A stretch of DNA of 33,998 nucleotides from an uncultured Alistipes sp. Its GTDB lineage: Bacteria > Bacteroidota > Bacteroidia > Bacteroidales > Rikenellaceae. The position numbers and the translations under genes are program-made. The first letter of the stretch is position 1. The number at the start of each line of letters is the position of its first letter. The stretch spans positions 1-33,998 of the forward strand of contig CAJUMU010000020.1 of the NCBI GenBank assembly GCA_910587675.1. Direction: 5' to 3'. Under the pieces are notes generated by a model. That model was not told where the DNA came from and searched no databases. It worked only from the letters and a program-made list of their open reading frames with translations. Positions 1 to 6,811 of the stretch are shown here, in pieces.

Positions 1-33
1 CTAGAATGGTATGTTTATACCTCTCAAAAACAG

Positions 34-114
34 CCCCTAGACAGTAAATTTAGTTATATATTACTATGTACACATACAACAATCCCCTGCTTCTAGGGGC
101 AGAAACAGGGGATT
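34..114. other. Stem-loop with possible pseudoknot downstream of helicase gene
   Basis: AATCCCCTG (81-89) pairs perfectly with CAGGGGATT (106-114). The loop contains TCTAGGGG (92-99), which is complementary to CCCCTAGA at 34-41, so the two helices would cross as an H-type pseudoknot. The structure lies just past the helicase stop codon and may act as its terminator, but there is no clean U tract on the minus strand. Confidence 0.4.
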
Positions 115-130
115 TTGAACAGATAGACTT

Positions 131-2356
131 TTATTTGAGTATTAGCATATCTAACAGCTCTTGTTGCTTGATTTCATCTGATATTCTTTTCACAGGTTTT
201 TCGATGTCTAGAGGATTTAATCCGATAATCCTAAAACACTTCTTTGTAGGTGCATTTTTGAACATGCAGGGCAACAAAGAAGCTGCAATATCTTCGCCAA
301 TGGGATAACCGACAAAATAACTCTTGCATATTTTGTTCATCTTATCTCTTTTTTCTTTGGCAGTTATATTGATACCAGCTTGTCTGCCTGTAGCTCCTAT
401 GATAGAATGGTACTTAAATTCTCCTAAAAACAACATTTTAAAAGGATGAGTATCTGCAAGTGTCCATAAGACTAGAGAATTAATGAATCGCTTATATACT
501 CTTTCATCTACTGTTGCATGCTCCAATAGCAAATCAGCCAAATATTCGGTACGGTAATACGGACAGAACTTTTTGAAATCCTCATAGTATCTCTTAACCC
601 GTTTTTTGCTTTTCTTGATATAATCATCCAACACGTCATTTTTCTGTTTATCGAATGGCAATATATTCCATGCCAACAGATTTTGTTTAGCCTCCTGTAA
701 TTGATTGTCTACATCATCTGCCTTATTACCTTTGACCAAAGCAAGGTTTTTTTTCTGTTCTTCTGTAAATTCATGATATATGGGTTGTTCTGTTATTATG
801 TGCCCTTGCTTTTTCAGACGGGCATACAATTGTTTTTTTGAAGTAAAGAGTTTATAGTATAGTTCCCAACGTTCCAACAAGGCATCTATATTGAAATAAG
901 CAGGCACAATCTCCTTATCCTTATTCAGCCTCAATAAAGGAATAGGATAGTCATTTTCTATCTTCTCAAAAGATACATACTTGACTATACCTTCCATGTA
1001 GTCGCTTGCATCAACCAATTCGGGATACTCGTCTAGGGTCTTTTTGAAATGTTTGATGGCATCGGATAGTACCTCTGCCTTTTTGAGCAGTTTTGACTTG
1101 TAAGTCTCTAGGTCTGTCTCTTTAGGTAGTTCCCACTTGGTTTCATAAATAATGGTTTCGGACAAAGCTCCGGGTCTGCACCGTCCTACAATCTGAGCCA
1201 TCTTCTCAACAGACAATAGGGTAAAAGGCTGGTTAAATGTGGAAACAGAGATAACATGACGTGATTCATTTATATCTACACCTACGAAATAGGCGCATGT
1301 CATAAATACGATTTGTTCTTTTAATGTACCGTCTTCCTCAATATGTGTATAGTATTTCCCTGCCTTGTCCTTACTCATTTCTCCGCACAGAATACCTATG
1401 CTAGAATCGAAATCTTTTCCCAATCCCTTTAAGAGTAGGTCTATGCAGACCAACATTCCATCCAATGAATTGTAGGCAACTAGTATTTTACTGTTACTGT
1501 CTTTCTTTAAGATGGCTTGTATCGTCAGGATTGTTGCCATATCCTCATTATTGGTATGGCTCAATGTGATATGTCTCTTAGGCATATTCTTGTATGCCGT
1601 AGTAATGACGGTTTCTTCCAATAATACAGGGTGGGTAAAATTCCTGAGTGTCGCAGATACTGCCGCTCTGTTAGTTTGATTGAATTTGGTATAGTAGTCC
1701 ATCACATTCTCCAATGCAGGTCTATATGTGCTGTCCGACTGCAATGAATCCACCTCATCAACCATTAGAAAATAGTCGTTGTAATGCTCCTCTCCAATAG
1801 CCTTTAGAACCTTTGGTAAACTGTCAGCAACAACTAGGAATTTTTTAGGCTTGCCATTCTCCAATAGTAGGTATTCCTCTATTTTCTTCGGGGTAATATC
1901 CGATTTGATGTCTCCTATTGGACTGCCTACATACATGCAACTCCCATCTCCCTTTTCTAGGGTATAGGCTTTGTATTTATTATAGGCTATCGCCTTTATG
2001 GGCAATACGATGATGGAGTTTCTGTCAGCTCTTAATTCTAATGATGTTGCACCTATTCCTGTGATGTTCTTATTGATAACTCCATACGGCAATCTATCGA
2101 AGAAATCTCCTAATTTATCTCCATCTTTCAATGTGCAGAAACTGCCGTTATAAAATTTGTTATCCTTTAAGTGGTCTAAATCTATAAATGCTTCGCGCTT
2201 GGCTAGATTGATTGTTGCACCATTTACCTTTCTAGCATAAGGAGCCTCTGGAGTGTCGGGGTATCCCCCTAAATCCAAGTCCACAAAATAATGATAGTAT
2301 TTAATTCCTATCTTTGCCCATGCTTCTCTGTTTTTTTCAAATTCTTTGGAGTCCAT
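131..2356 (-). CDS. SF2 helicase-like protein with degenerate Walker A, mobile-element encoded
   Basis: This 741-aa protein has the motif order of superfamily 2 helicases. A motif-I-like TGIGATS lies at residues 99-105, a Walker B-type DEVD at 200-203 (in FLMVDEVDSLQ), a motif-III SAT at 234-236, and a motif-VI-like QIVGRCRPG at 388-396. The long, lysine-rich C-terminal half has no domain I recognise. The lysine expected in Walker A (GxGKT/S) is Ala in GIGATS, so ordinary ATP hydrolysis is doubtful. The gene follows the integrase on the same strand within the AT-rich element. I infer a role in replication, excision or defence of the element, but the sequence does not decide between them. A promoter-like TACCTTTG sits about 25 nt upstream of the ATG. 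Confidence 0.7.
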   Translation of the reverse strand: MDSKEFEKNREAWAKIGIKYYHYFVDLDLGGYPDTPEAPYARKVNGATINLAKREAFIDLDHLKDNKFYNGSFCTLKDGDKLGDFFDRLPYGVINKNITGIGATSLELRADRNSIIVLPIKAIAYNKYKAYTLEKGDGSCMYVGSPIGDIKSDITPKKIEEYLLLENGKPKKFLVVADSLPKVLKAIGEEHYNDYFLMVDEVDSLQSDSTYRPALENVMDYYTKFNQTNRAAVSATLRNFTHPVLLEETVITTAYKNMPKRHITLSHTNNEDMATILTIQAILKKDSNSKILVAYNSLDGMLVCIDLLLKGLGKDFDSSIGILCGEMSKDKAGKYYTHIEEDGTLKEQIVFMTCAYFVGVDINESRHVISVSTFNQPFTLLSVEKMAQIVGRCRPGALSETIIYETKWELPKETDLETYKSKLLKKAEVLSDAIKHFKKTLDEYPELVDASDYMEGIVKYVSFEKIENDYPIPLLRLNKDKEIVPAYFNIDALLERWELYYKLFTSKKQLYARLKKQGHIITEQPIYHEFTEEQKKNLALVKGNKADDVDNQLQEAKQNLLAWNILPFDKQKNDVLDDYIKKSKKRVKRYYEDFKKFCPYYRTEYLADLLLEHATVDERVYKRFINSLVLWTLADTHPFKMLFLGEFKYHSIIGATGRQAGINITAKEKRDKMNKICKSYFVGYPIGEDIAASLLPCMFKNAPTKKCFRIIGLNPLDIEKPVKRISDEIKQQELLDMLILK

Positions 2357-2381
2357 TGTGTATAAGGTTTTTTATTTTATA

Positions 2382-2405
2382 CAAAGGTACAAAAGAGGGG
2401 GGGGG
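2382..2405 (-). promoter_or_regulatory. Promoter of helicase-like gene with G9 tract in spacer
   Basis: Read on the minus strand, TACCTTTG (2389-2382) matches the Bacteroidota -7 consensus TAnnTTTG and lies 25 nt before the helicase ATG. A run of nine G (2397-2405, C9 on the coding strand) sits 7 nt upstream of it, inside the expected spacer to the -33 box. I see no clear -33 TTG. Confidence 0.55.
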
Positions 2406-2446
2406 TAACTTTTGTGTTTATATAGACTTATTCCCCCTTTTTGCAT

Positions 2447-3646
2447 TTACAATTTACTCATCGCCTCGTCAATCTGCGAATTTTCAAAGCTGTCCAAATA
2501 GATTTGGGTTACTTTCTCCGAACTATGGCCTAGAGTTTCACAAATAATGGAGGTACTGACACCCTCTCTTTTGAGTACTGTAGCAAAGGAGTGCCTAGCT
2601 ACATAGGTAGTCAATTTGACAGATAGATTCAATTCTTTTCCTATCTGCTTCAATACTCTGTTCACCTTAGTTATGACCTTGTGAAGCCTGTTTAACTTCA
2701 TCTGCTCTGTCTTATGCGATGATGACAGAATGGGAAACAGATAATTGCCCCCTGTGTTATTCTTAACCTCTAGAACCGATAGAGCCTCACTACTCAATGG
2801 CAGGTTAATCAGCTTGCCTGTCTTTCTTCTAGTGTATATCAATCTGCCTCCTACAATGTTTTTTGAAGTCAGATAAGCCATATCCACAAAGTTGATACCT
2901 CCCATGAAGTAGGAGAAAGAGAACAGAGCTACGGCTAATCTAGTGTAGAAATCCTTTCCCTTGACAGGATAGTTGATAACAGCCCTTATATCCTCTTTCT
3001 GAATGGCTCTCTTGGCTGTGTCTTTGTGCAGTCTGGAAACCTTATAGCTCGAAAATGGATAGTATTCTTTCTTTACTACACCTTTTTCGATGGCTAGGTT
3101 GTAAATCATTCTTAGGTTTCTGAATCTAATGCCAATGGTGTTTTCAGATTTCCCCTGCTTCCTTAGCCATGTTTCATATCTCCTTAACCAAGCTGCATCA
3201 ATGTCAGAGAAAGGGATATCCAAAGAGGAGGAGAATGCTGCTAGTGAATTGAATGTCTGTTTGATGGACAGCATATATCCTGTCCTTTTCATCTCCACTA
3301 GATATTTCAGATGTTCTTGGAACAGTTCTCCGACAGAAACAGATTTACTGCTATTACTGACTTTCTGCACTAGGGATGTAGCCGTAAACTCTTTGCAGTC
3401 TGCTTTCAGTTCGACTATCTGAGCTTTTACCTCACTTATCTTGTTGGCTATCAGTTTTTCTATTTGTTCCCTATTAGGACAGTTGGGTTTGGGGTGGTTC
3501 TTGGAGAAATCCCAATGATCCTGTTTGGTAGAAACACCGAGGTTTACATACCTTATCTTTCTGTCTTTTGTAATTCGGATTTTTATTGGTAACTCTCCGT
3601 TTTTCAATGGTTTGTATTTGTAGCAAACCACTTCTACTGTTGTCAT
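2447..3646 (-). CDS. Tyrosine recombinase / phage-type integrase
   Basis: This is a site-specific recombinase of the Bacteroidota tyrosine integrase type, expected to catalyse integration and excision at the adjacent tRNA-Phe. The N-terminal arm-binding region begins MTTVEVVCYKYK, followed by a SAM-like core-binding domain and the catalytic domain. Visible catalytic residues are the ARH-type Arg (R351), GH (H374) and the nucleophile Tyr (Y383) in TQIYLDSF; the hairpin lysine lies in RRKTGK. The first catalytic Arg position (usually RGMxFxD) reads GGINFVD. An in-frame ATG exists at 3712, but that extension overlaps the U tract of the tRNA terminator and the family normally starts as here, so I chose 3646. 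The protein is 399 aa. Confidence 0.88.
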   Translation of the reverse strand: MTTVEVVCYKYKPLKNGELPIKIRITKDRKIRYVNLGVSTKQDHWDFSKNHPKPNCPNREQIEKLIANKISEVKAQIVELKADCKEFTATSLVQKVSNSSKSVSVGELFQEHLKYLVEMKRTGYMLSIKQTFNSLAAFSSSLDIPFSDIDAAWLRRYETWLRKQGKSENTIGIRFRNLRMIYNLAIEKGVVKKEYYPFSSYKVSRLHKDTAKRAIQKEDIRAVINYPVKGKDFYTRLAVALFSFSYFMGGINFVDMAYLTSKNIVGGRLIYTRRKTGKLINLPLSSEALSVLEVKNNTGGNYLFPILSSSHKTEQMKLNRLHKVITKVNRVLKQIGKELNLSVKLTTYVARHSFATVLKREGVSTSIICETLGHSSEKVTQIYLDSFENSQIDEAMSKL

Positions 3647-3710
3647 TGCGGTTAAAACATTGGAGAAAACAACTACTGTTTTTCCTCCTGTTTTAGCTAC
3701 ATTTTGACAC

Positions 3711-3742
3711 AAAAAAAGCAGTCAACTCTTCGTTAACTGCTT
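3711..3742 (-). terminator. Rho-independent terminator of tRNA-Phe
   Basis: On the minus strand, AAGCAGTTAAC pairs with GTTGACTGCTT (3742-3732 with 3726-3716, one G-T pair), followed by seven T (3717-3711). It starts 10 nt after the tRNA 3' end and lies before the integrase start, so it separates the two genes. Confidence 0.85.
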
Positions 3743-3752
3743 GATTTTGAAG

Positions 3753-3825
3753 TGGTACCACCAGGAATCGAACCGGGGACACAAGGATTTTCAGTCCTTT
3801 GCTCTACCAACTGAGCTATGGCACC
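3753..3825 (-). tRNA. tRNA-Phe (GAA anticodon)
   Basis: The reverse strand folds as a full cloverleaf. The acceptor GGTGCCA pairs with TGGTACC, the D arm is GCTC..GAGC, the anticodon loop CTGAAAA gives anticodon GAA, and the T arm contains GGTTCGATTCC. The discriminator base is A and no CCA is encoded, as is common in this phylum. The 3' end borders the integrase-bearing element and so is the likely attachment site. It has its own promoter and terminator. Confidence 0.95.
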
Positions 3826-3856
3826 ATCATTAACACTTTATCTCTCAAAGCGTGTG

Positions 3857-3887
3857 CAAATGTAGGGATAATTTTCGATCCGTGCAA
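3857..3887 (-). promoter_or_regulatory. Promoter of tRNA-Phe
   Basis: On the minus strand, TTG (3887-3885) is followed after 20 nt by TACATTTG (3864-3857), a full match to the Bacteroidota -33/-7 pattern. The predicted start lies about 25 nt before the mature tRNA 5' end. Confidence 0.75.
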
Positions 3888-3991
3888 GTTTTTCGGAAGA
3901 AAAATTTGCCGTTCGCGCAAAGTCGTAGCAATAATCGCCCGATTACAGCCTCTGAACAAGGCCGAACCGCCGCTATTGGCGCGCGATCCGC

Positions 3992-4023
3992 AAAAAAAAG
4001 ACCGCCCCCCCGAAAGGACGGTC
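3992..4023 (-). terminator. Rho-independent terminator after the lumazine-synthase-like gene
   Basis: On the minus strand an 8-bp stem, GACCGTCC (4023-4016) with GGGCGGTC (4007-4000), is followed by eight T (3999-3992). It lies about 55 nt past the stop codon of the 4078-4479 gene and ends the TPR/lumazine-synthase-like operon. Confidence 0.85.
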
Positions 4024-4077
4024 CCGCCTGTTTGCACGTCGCCCTCGTCGGGCGATCGTCGATTCGTTGTCGGTCGA

Positions 4078-4479
4078 TCAATTGATGGATTTCTTGTCTG
4101 GCGCTGCGCTCTCGGGCGCGGCAGCCTCCATCTCGTTCTGCGTGCTTACCATCTCCACTGCATCCGCGGCTGCCGTACAGTCGCCGATCGTCACGGGCAT
4201 GTTCCACGATATCTGGAGTTTGGTCACCCCGTACAGCATTGCCGCATATTCGGGCGAACCGTCGTTTTCGGCCAGCACCGCCACGGCATCCACATCGGTA
4301 TACTCCGCGAAGAATTGCGTCACCGCGGTCACGCCGAACAGCTTGGGCGCATGGCGCACCGCGATGTCCTGCTCGACGCAGCCCAGAGCCTTGAGGCTCT
4401 CGACTGCGGCCGACAGATTGCGATGGGCGAAACTTATCTGTTCGTCCACGATGATTATGCCTATCTTGAATCGATCCAC
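4078..4479 (-). CDS. Degenerate lumazine-synthase-like protein
   Basis: This 133-aa protein resembles the core of 6,7-dimethyl-8-ribityllumazine synthase (RibH, riboflavin pathway). The N-terminal strand FKIGIIIVDEQ, the helix AAVESLKALGCVEQDIAV and the order of later segments line up with RibH, as does its position after a membrane TPR gene next to recF. It is shorter than normal RibH (about 155-165 aa). The GxTxHF/HFD region that supplies the catalytic His is absent (the matching stretch reads AENDGSPEYAAM), and the tail is Ala/Glu/Pro-rich. It starts with GTG, 15 nt after the TPR stop, in one operon. I infer a paralogue or decayed RibH that is probably not catalytically active. Confidence 0.6.
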   Translation of the reverse strand: MDRFKIGIIIVDEQISFAHRNLSAAVESLKALGCVEQDIAVRHAPKLFGVTAVTQFFAEYTDVDAVAVLAENDGSPEYAAMLYGVTKLQISWNMPVTIGDCTAAADAVEMVSTQNEMEAAAPESAAPDKKSIN

Positions 4480-4494
4480 CGTTCTATAAGGATC

Positions 4495-5172
4495 TTAGTC
4501 GACCAATCTCGCTGCGTCGCGCGCATCGATCGATGCGGGATAGTCGCGCTGTATGGCGCGCAGGCACTCCTCGGCCTTGCTCTCGTTGCCTGCGGCGCGG
4601 AATGCCAGAGCGGCCTTGCGCAGATACATGGGAGCGGTGAAGTCGTTGTCGCTCTCGCGCACGGCCTTCTCGAACAACGAAGCAGCCTTGGCGTAATCGC
4701 CCTTCTCGACCGCGATGTCGCCCTTGATGCCGGCGGCCATGGCGTTGACCATCTGACCCGGGACGCCCTTCACGTTAGAATACTTGCCGATGTACTTCTC
4801 GGCGCGATCCGGATCGCCCAGACGCAATGCGCACGATGCGGCATAGAGGCTCGCCAGATTACCTGCGGGCGTGCTGCCGTATTTGTCGGCCACCTCGGCG
4901 AATCCCGGGGCGCTCGCGTCGCCGTCGAGGGCCAAAGCGTAATCGGCATTCTGCTGTTCGAAACGATACTGCGCCTCGTAAAGCATCTCCTGCGCCTTCT
5001 CCATGCGGGGTTCCATGACCAGTTTTTTGTAGCCGAACACCGCGGCGGCGAGAACGAAGATCGCGACGAGCGCGATCACCATGGTTTTACTGTTTTTCTC
5101 GAAGAAGTTTTCGGTTTGTTCCTGAGCCGCTTCGAGTATCTCCTCTTGAGGAGTCGCTACCTCTTTTGCCAT
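4495..5172 (-). CDS. Membrane-anchored tetratricopeptide protein
   Basis: This is a 225-aa protein. The N-terminal cytoplasmic tail (about residues 1-30) is followed by one transmembrane helix (VIALVAIFVLAAAVFGY, about 32-48). The remainder is alpha-helical and TPR-like, for example GDIAVEKGDYAKAASLFEKAV and AALAFRAAGNESKAEECLRAI. The layout resembles the YfgM-like family of membrane TPR proteins, which assist envelope protein handling in other bacteria; the specific role here is unknown. It is divergent from recF and heads a two-gene unit with the lumazine-synthase-like gene. Confidence 0.8.
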   Translation of the reverse strand: MAKEVATPQEEILEAAQEQTENFFEKNSKTMVIALVAIFVLAAAVFGYKKLVMEPRMEKAQEMLYEAQYRFEQQNADYALALDGDASAPGFAEVADKYGSTPAGNLASLYAASCALRLGDPDRAEKYIGKYSNVKGVPGQMVNAMAAGIKGDIAVEKGDYAKAASLFEKAVRESDNDFTAPMYLRKAALAFRAAGNESKAEECLRAIQRDYPASIDARDAARLVD

Positions 5173-5216
5173 AAAATTTATAATTTTTCAGTTGATATTC
5201 ATTTTATTTCAAAGTG

Positions 5217-5224
5217 CAAAAATA
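5217..5224 (-). promoter_or_regulatory. Promoter -7 box for TPR gene
   Basis: TATTTTTG on the minus strand fits TAnnTTTG and lies about 45 nt before the ATG at 5172, in the divergent gap with recF. No clear -33 element is seen. Confidence 0.5.
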
Positions 5225-5310
5225 TAATAAAAAAGACAAAAAACGCAGAAAGTGACTCTCAAAAATCGGAATCCTCCGCATAAAAACGGGCGAAGTCGCC
5301 GAAAAAGCAG

Positions 5311-5318
5311 TAACTTTG
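5311..5318 (+). promoter_or_regulatory. Promoter -7 box for recF
   Basis: TAACTTTG matches TAnnTTTG and ends 19 nt before the recF ATG. No clear -33 TTG is present at the expected distance. Confidence 0.55.
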
Positions 5319-5337
5319 ACGGGTAAATCGCGCAGTT

Positions 5338-6426
5338 ATGTACCTGAAAAAACTTCTGCTCATAAATTTCAAAAATATCTCCCAAGCGGAAATCGCTCTG
5401 TCCGAAGGCATAAATTGCTTTGCGGGCGACAACGGAGCGGGCAAGACGAATGTGCTCGACGCGATCTACTATCTCTCGATGTCGAAATCGGCCTTCACCA
5501 TGACCGACGGCCAAAGCGTGCGCCACGGCGAGGAGTTCTTCGTTGCCGAGGGTTCCTATATGACCGACGACAATCGTCGCGAACTGGTCAACTGCTCCTA
5601 TTCGCGCAAGGGGGGCAAGGTGCTGAAGCGCAACGGCAAGGAGTACGAGCGCATAGCCGACCACGTGGGTAATTTTCCCGTGGTGATCGTTTCGCCGCAG
5701 GATACGGAGCTTATCACCGATGCCGCCGACGAACGCCGTCGCTATCTCAATGGCTTCGTTTCGCAGCTCGATCGCGACTATCTCGCCTCGCTCATGCGTT
5801 ACAACGCCGTGTTGGCCGAGCGCAACCGATTCCTCAAGACGTCGTCCGACGAGGCGATGCTCGAAATATACGATATGCAGCTCGCCGAGCACGGCGCGCG
5901 GATATTCGAACGCCGCCGCGAGATGGTGGAGCGCATGCGTCCGTGCGTCGAGGAGTATTATCGCATCCTCGCCGACGATCGCGAGCAGGTGGAGATCGTC
6001 TATCGCTCCGAGCTTAACGAGGCGTCCATGATCGATGTGCTTCGCCGCTCGCGCGAACGCGACATATTCAACCGCTTCACCACTTCGGGTATCCATCGCG
6101 ACGACATGGTGTTCCGTATCGGCGGCTATCCGCTCCGCAAATACGGCTCGCAGGGGCAGCAGAAGTCGTTCCTCATCGCGCTGAAGCTGGCTCAATACCG
6201 TTTGTCGGCCGAGGCGACGGGCGAGAAGCCGATATTGCTGCTCGACGATCTGTTCGACAAGCTCGATATGCGGCGCGTGGAGAAGTTGCTCGGACTGGTT
6301 TCGGGCGACGGATTCGGTCAGATATGTATAACCGATTGCAACAAAGTGCGGCTCGAAACCATTCTCGGCCGCGCGGGGGAGCGGTATTCGCTCTTTACCG
6401 TCGAGGGAGGCGACATAGAGTCATGA
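5338..6426 (+). CDS. recF: DNA replication and repair protein RecF
   Basis: RecF is an SMC/ABC-like ATPase that acts with RecO and RecR to load RecA at single-strand gaps. The 362-aa length is usual. Walker A GDNGAGKT is at residues 30-37, the family opening LLINFKNI at the N-terminus, the signature SQGQQKSFLIALKLAQ near residue 268, and Walker B ILLLDDLFDKLD near 300. The 3' end overlaps the next gene by ATGA, so the two are translationally coupled. The opposite-strand neighbour starts 165 nt away, and the gap holds promoters in both directions. Confidence 0.96.
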   Translation: MYLKKLLLINFKNISQAEIALSEGINCFAGDNGAGKTNVLDAIYYLSMSKSAFTMTDGQSVRHGEEFFVAEGSYMTDDNRRELVNCSYSRKGGKVLKRNGKEYERIADHVGNFPVVIVSPQDTELITDAADERRRYLNGFVSQLDRDYLASLMRYNAVLAERNRFLKTSSDEAMLEIYDMQLAEHGARIFERRREMVERMRPCVEEYYRILADDREQVEIVYRSELNEASMIDVLRRSRERDIFNRFTTSGIHRDDMVFRIGGYPLRKYGSQGQQKSFLIALKLAQYRLSAEATGEKPILLLDDLFDKLDMRRVEKLLGLVSGDGFGQICITDCNKVRLETILGRAGERYSLFTVEGGDIES

Positions 6427-6713
6427 GACGCACCAAAACCATGCTGATGGGCGATTTGCTCGACGAGTTTTTTTCGCGGCCCTATATTGCGGCCAAGGTC
6501 GCCGAGGGGCGGTTGCCCGACACTTGGCGGGCGATAGTGGGCGATCGCGTGGCCGATCTTACCGTGTCGCTGCGGCTGGAGAATCATGTGCTTTATGCGC
6601 ACATATCGTCGAGCGTGGCGCGCTCGGAACTCTTTTTCAGGCGCGAATCATTGGCGGCCGAGATCAACCGCATGTCGGGAGTGAGGCTCGTAAATGTGCT
6701 GATAATAAAGTAA
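6423..6713 (+). CDS. DciA-like DUF721 protein
   Basis: This 96-aa protein begins MRRTKTMLMGDLLDEFF. It has the DUF721/DciA fold pattern: an N-terminal helix, WRAIVGDRVADLT, a VLYAHISSSVARSEL strand-helix, and ends INRMSGVRLVNVLIIK. DUF721 proteins include DciA, the ancestral loader of the replicative helicase DnaB, and Bacteroidota commonly carry a short form beside recF. The ATG overlaps the recF stop (ATGA), which fixes the start; the upstream in-frame extension is recF coding sequence. A role in helicase loading is inferred from the family. Confidence 0.85.
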   Translation: MRRTKTMLMGDLLDEFFSRPYIAAKVAEGRLPDTWRAIVGDRVADLTVSLRLENHVLYAHISSSVARSELFFRRESLAAEINRMSGVRLVNVLIIK

Positions 6714-6739
6714 GGTAAATATCTGTATTTTTGTAGGGA

Positions 6740-6790
6740 GTGCGACAGCAGTCCGCCGCGGGGGGGGGCGGCGAACCGCCGGCATCGCAC
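6740..6790. terminator. Stem-loop between convergent genes
   Basis: GTGCGA (6740-6745) pairs with TCGCAC (6785-6790). Inside, GGCGG (6767-6771) pairs with CCGCC (6776-6780) around CGAA. The structure lies between the stops of the DUF721 gene (+) and the DUF4954 gene (-). U tracts are weak, so termination is inferred from position and stability. A G9 run (6760-6768) lies within it. Confidence 0.5.
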
Positions 6791-6811
6791 GGCAATGTCG
6801 AAGCGTCTCTC

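Larger units (their letters stand above)
1..3752. mobile_element. Partial integrative element inserted at tRNA-Phe
   Basis: This stretch is clearly AT-richer than the GC-rich chromosome to its right, and the change of composition falls exactly at the 3' end of tRNA-Phe. It carries a tyrosine recombinase immediately next to the tRNA and a helicase-like gene, both on the minus strand. That is the standard arrangement of an element integrated at the 3' end of a tRNA gene. The other attachment site should be a copy of the tRNA 3' end. I find none between base 1 and the integrase, so the element continues beyond the left edge. Prophage, plasmid-like element and ICE cannot be told apart from what is visible. 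Confidence 0.75.

Noticed and set aside
104..3752. GATTTTGAA near 111 and near 3743 as paired attachment sites
   Set aside because: Nine AT-rich bases lying outside the tRNA body can match by chance. A true site should repeat the tRNA 3' end, which is not found in the window.
3799..5283. A 494-codon plus-strand open frame over tRNA-Phe and the TPR operon
   Set aside because: It crosses a tRNA and a terminator and is antisense to two supported genes.
6726..6733. TATTTTTG after the DUF721 gene as a promoter
   Set aside because: It matches the -7 box, but no -33 TTG precedes it and no plus-strand gene follows for 4 kb. Probably chance in an AT-rich spot.
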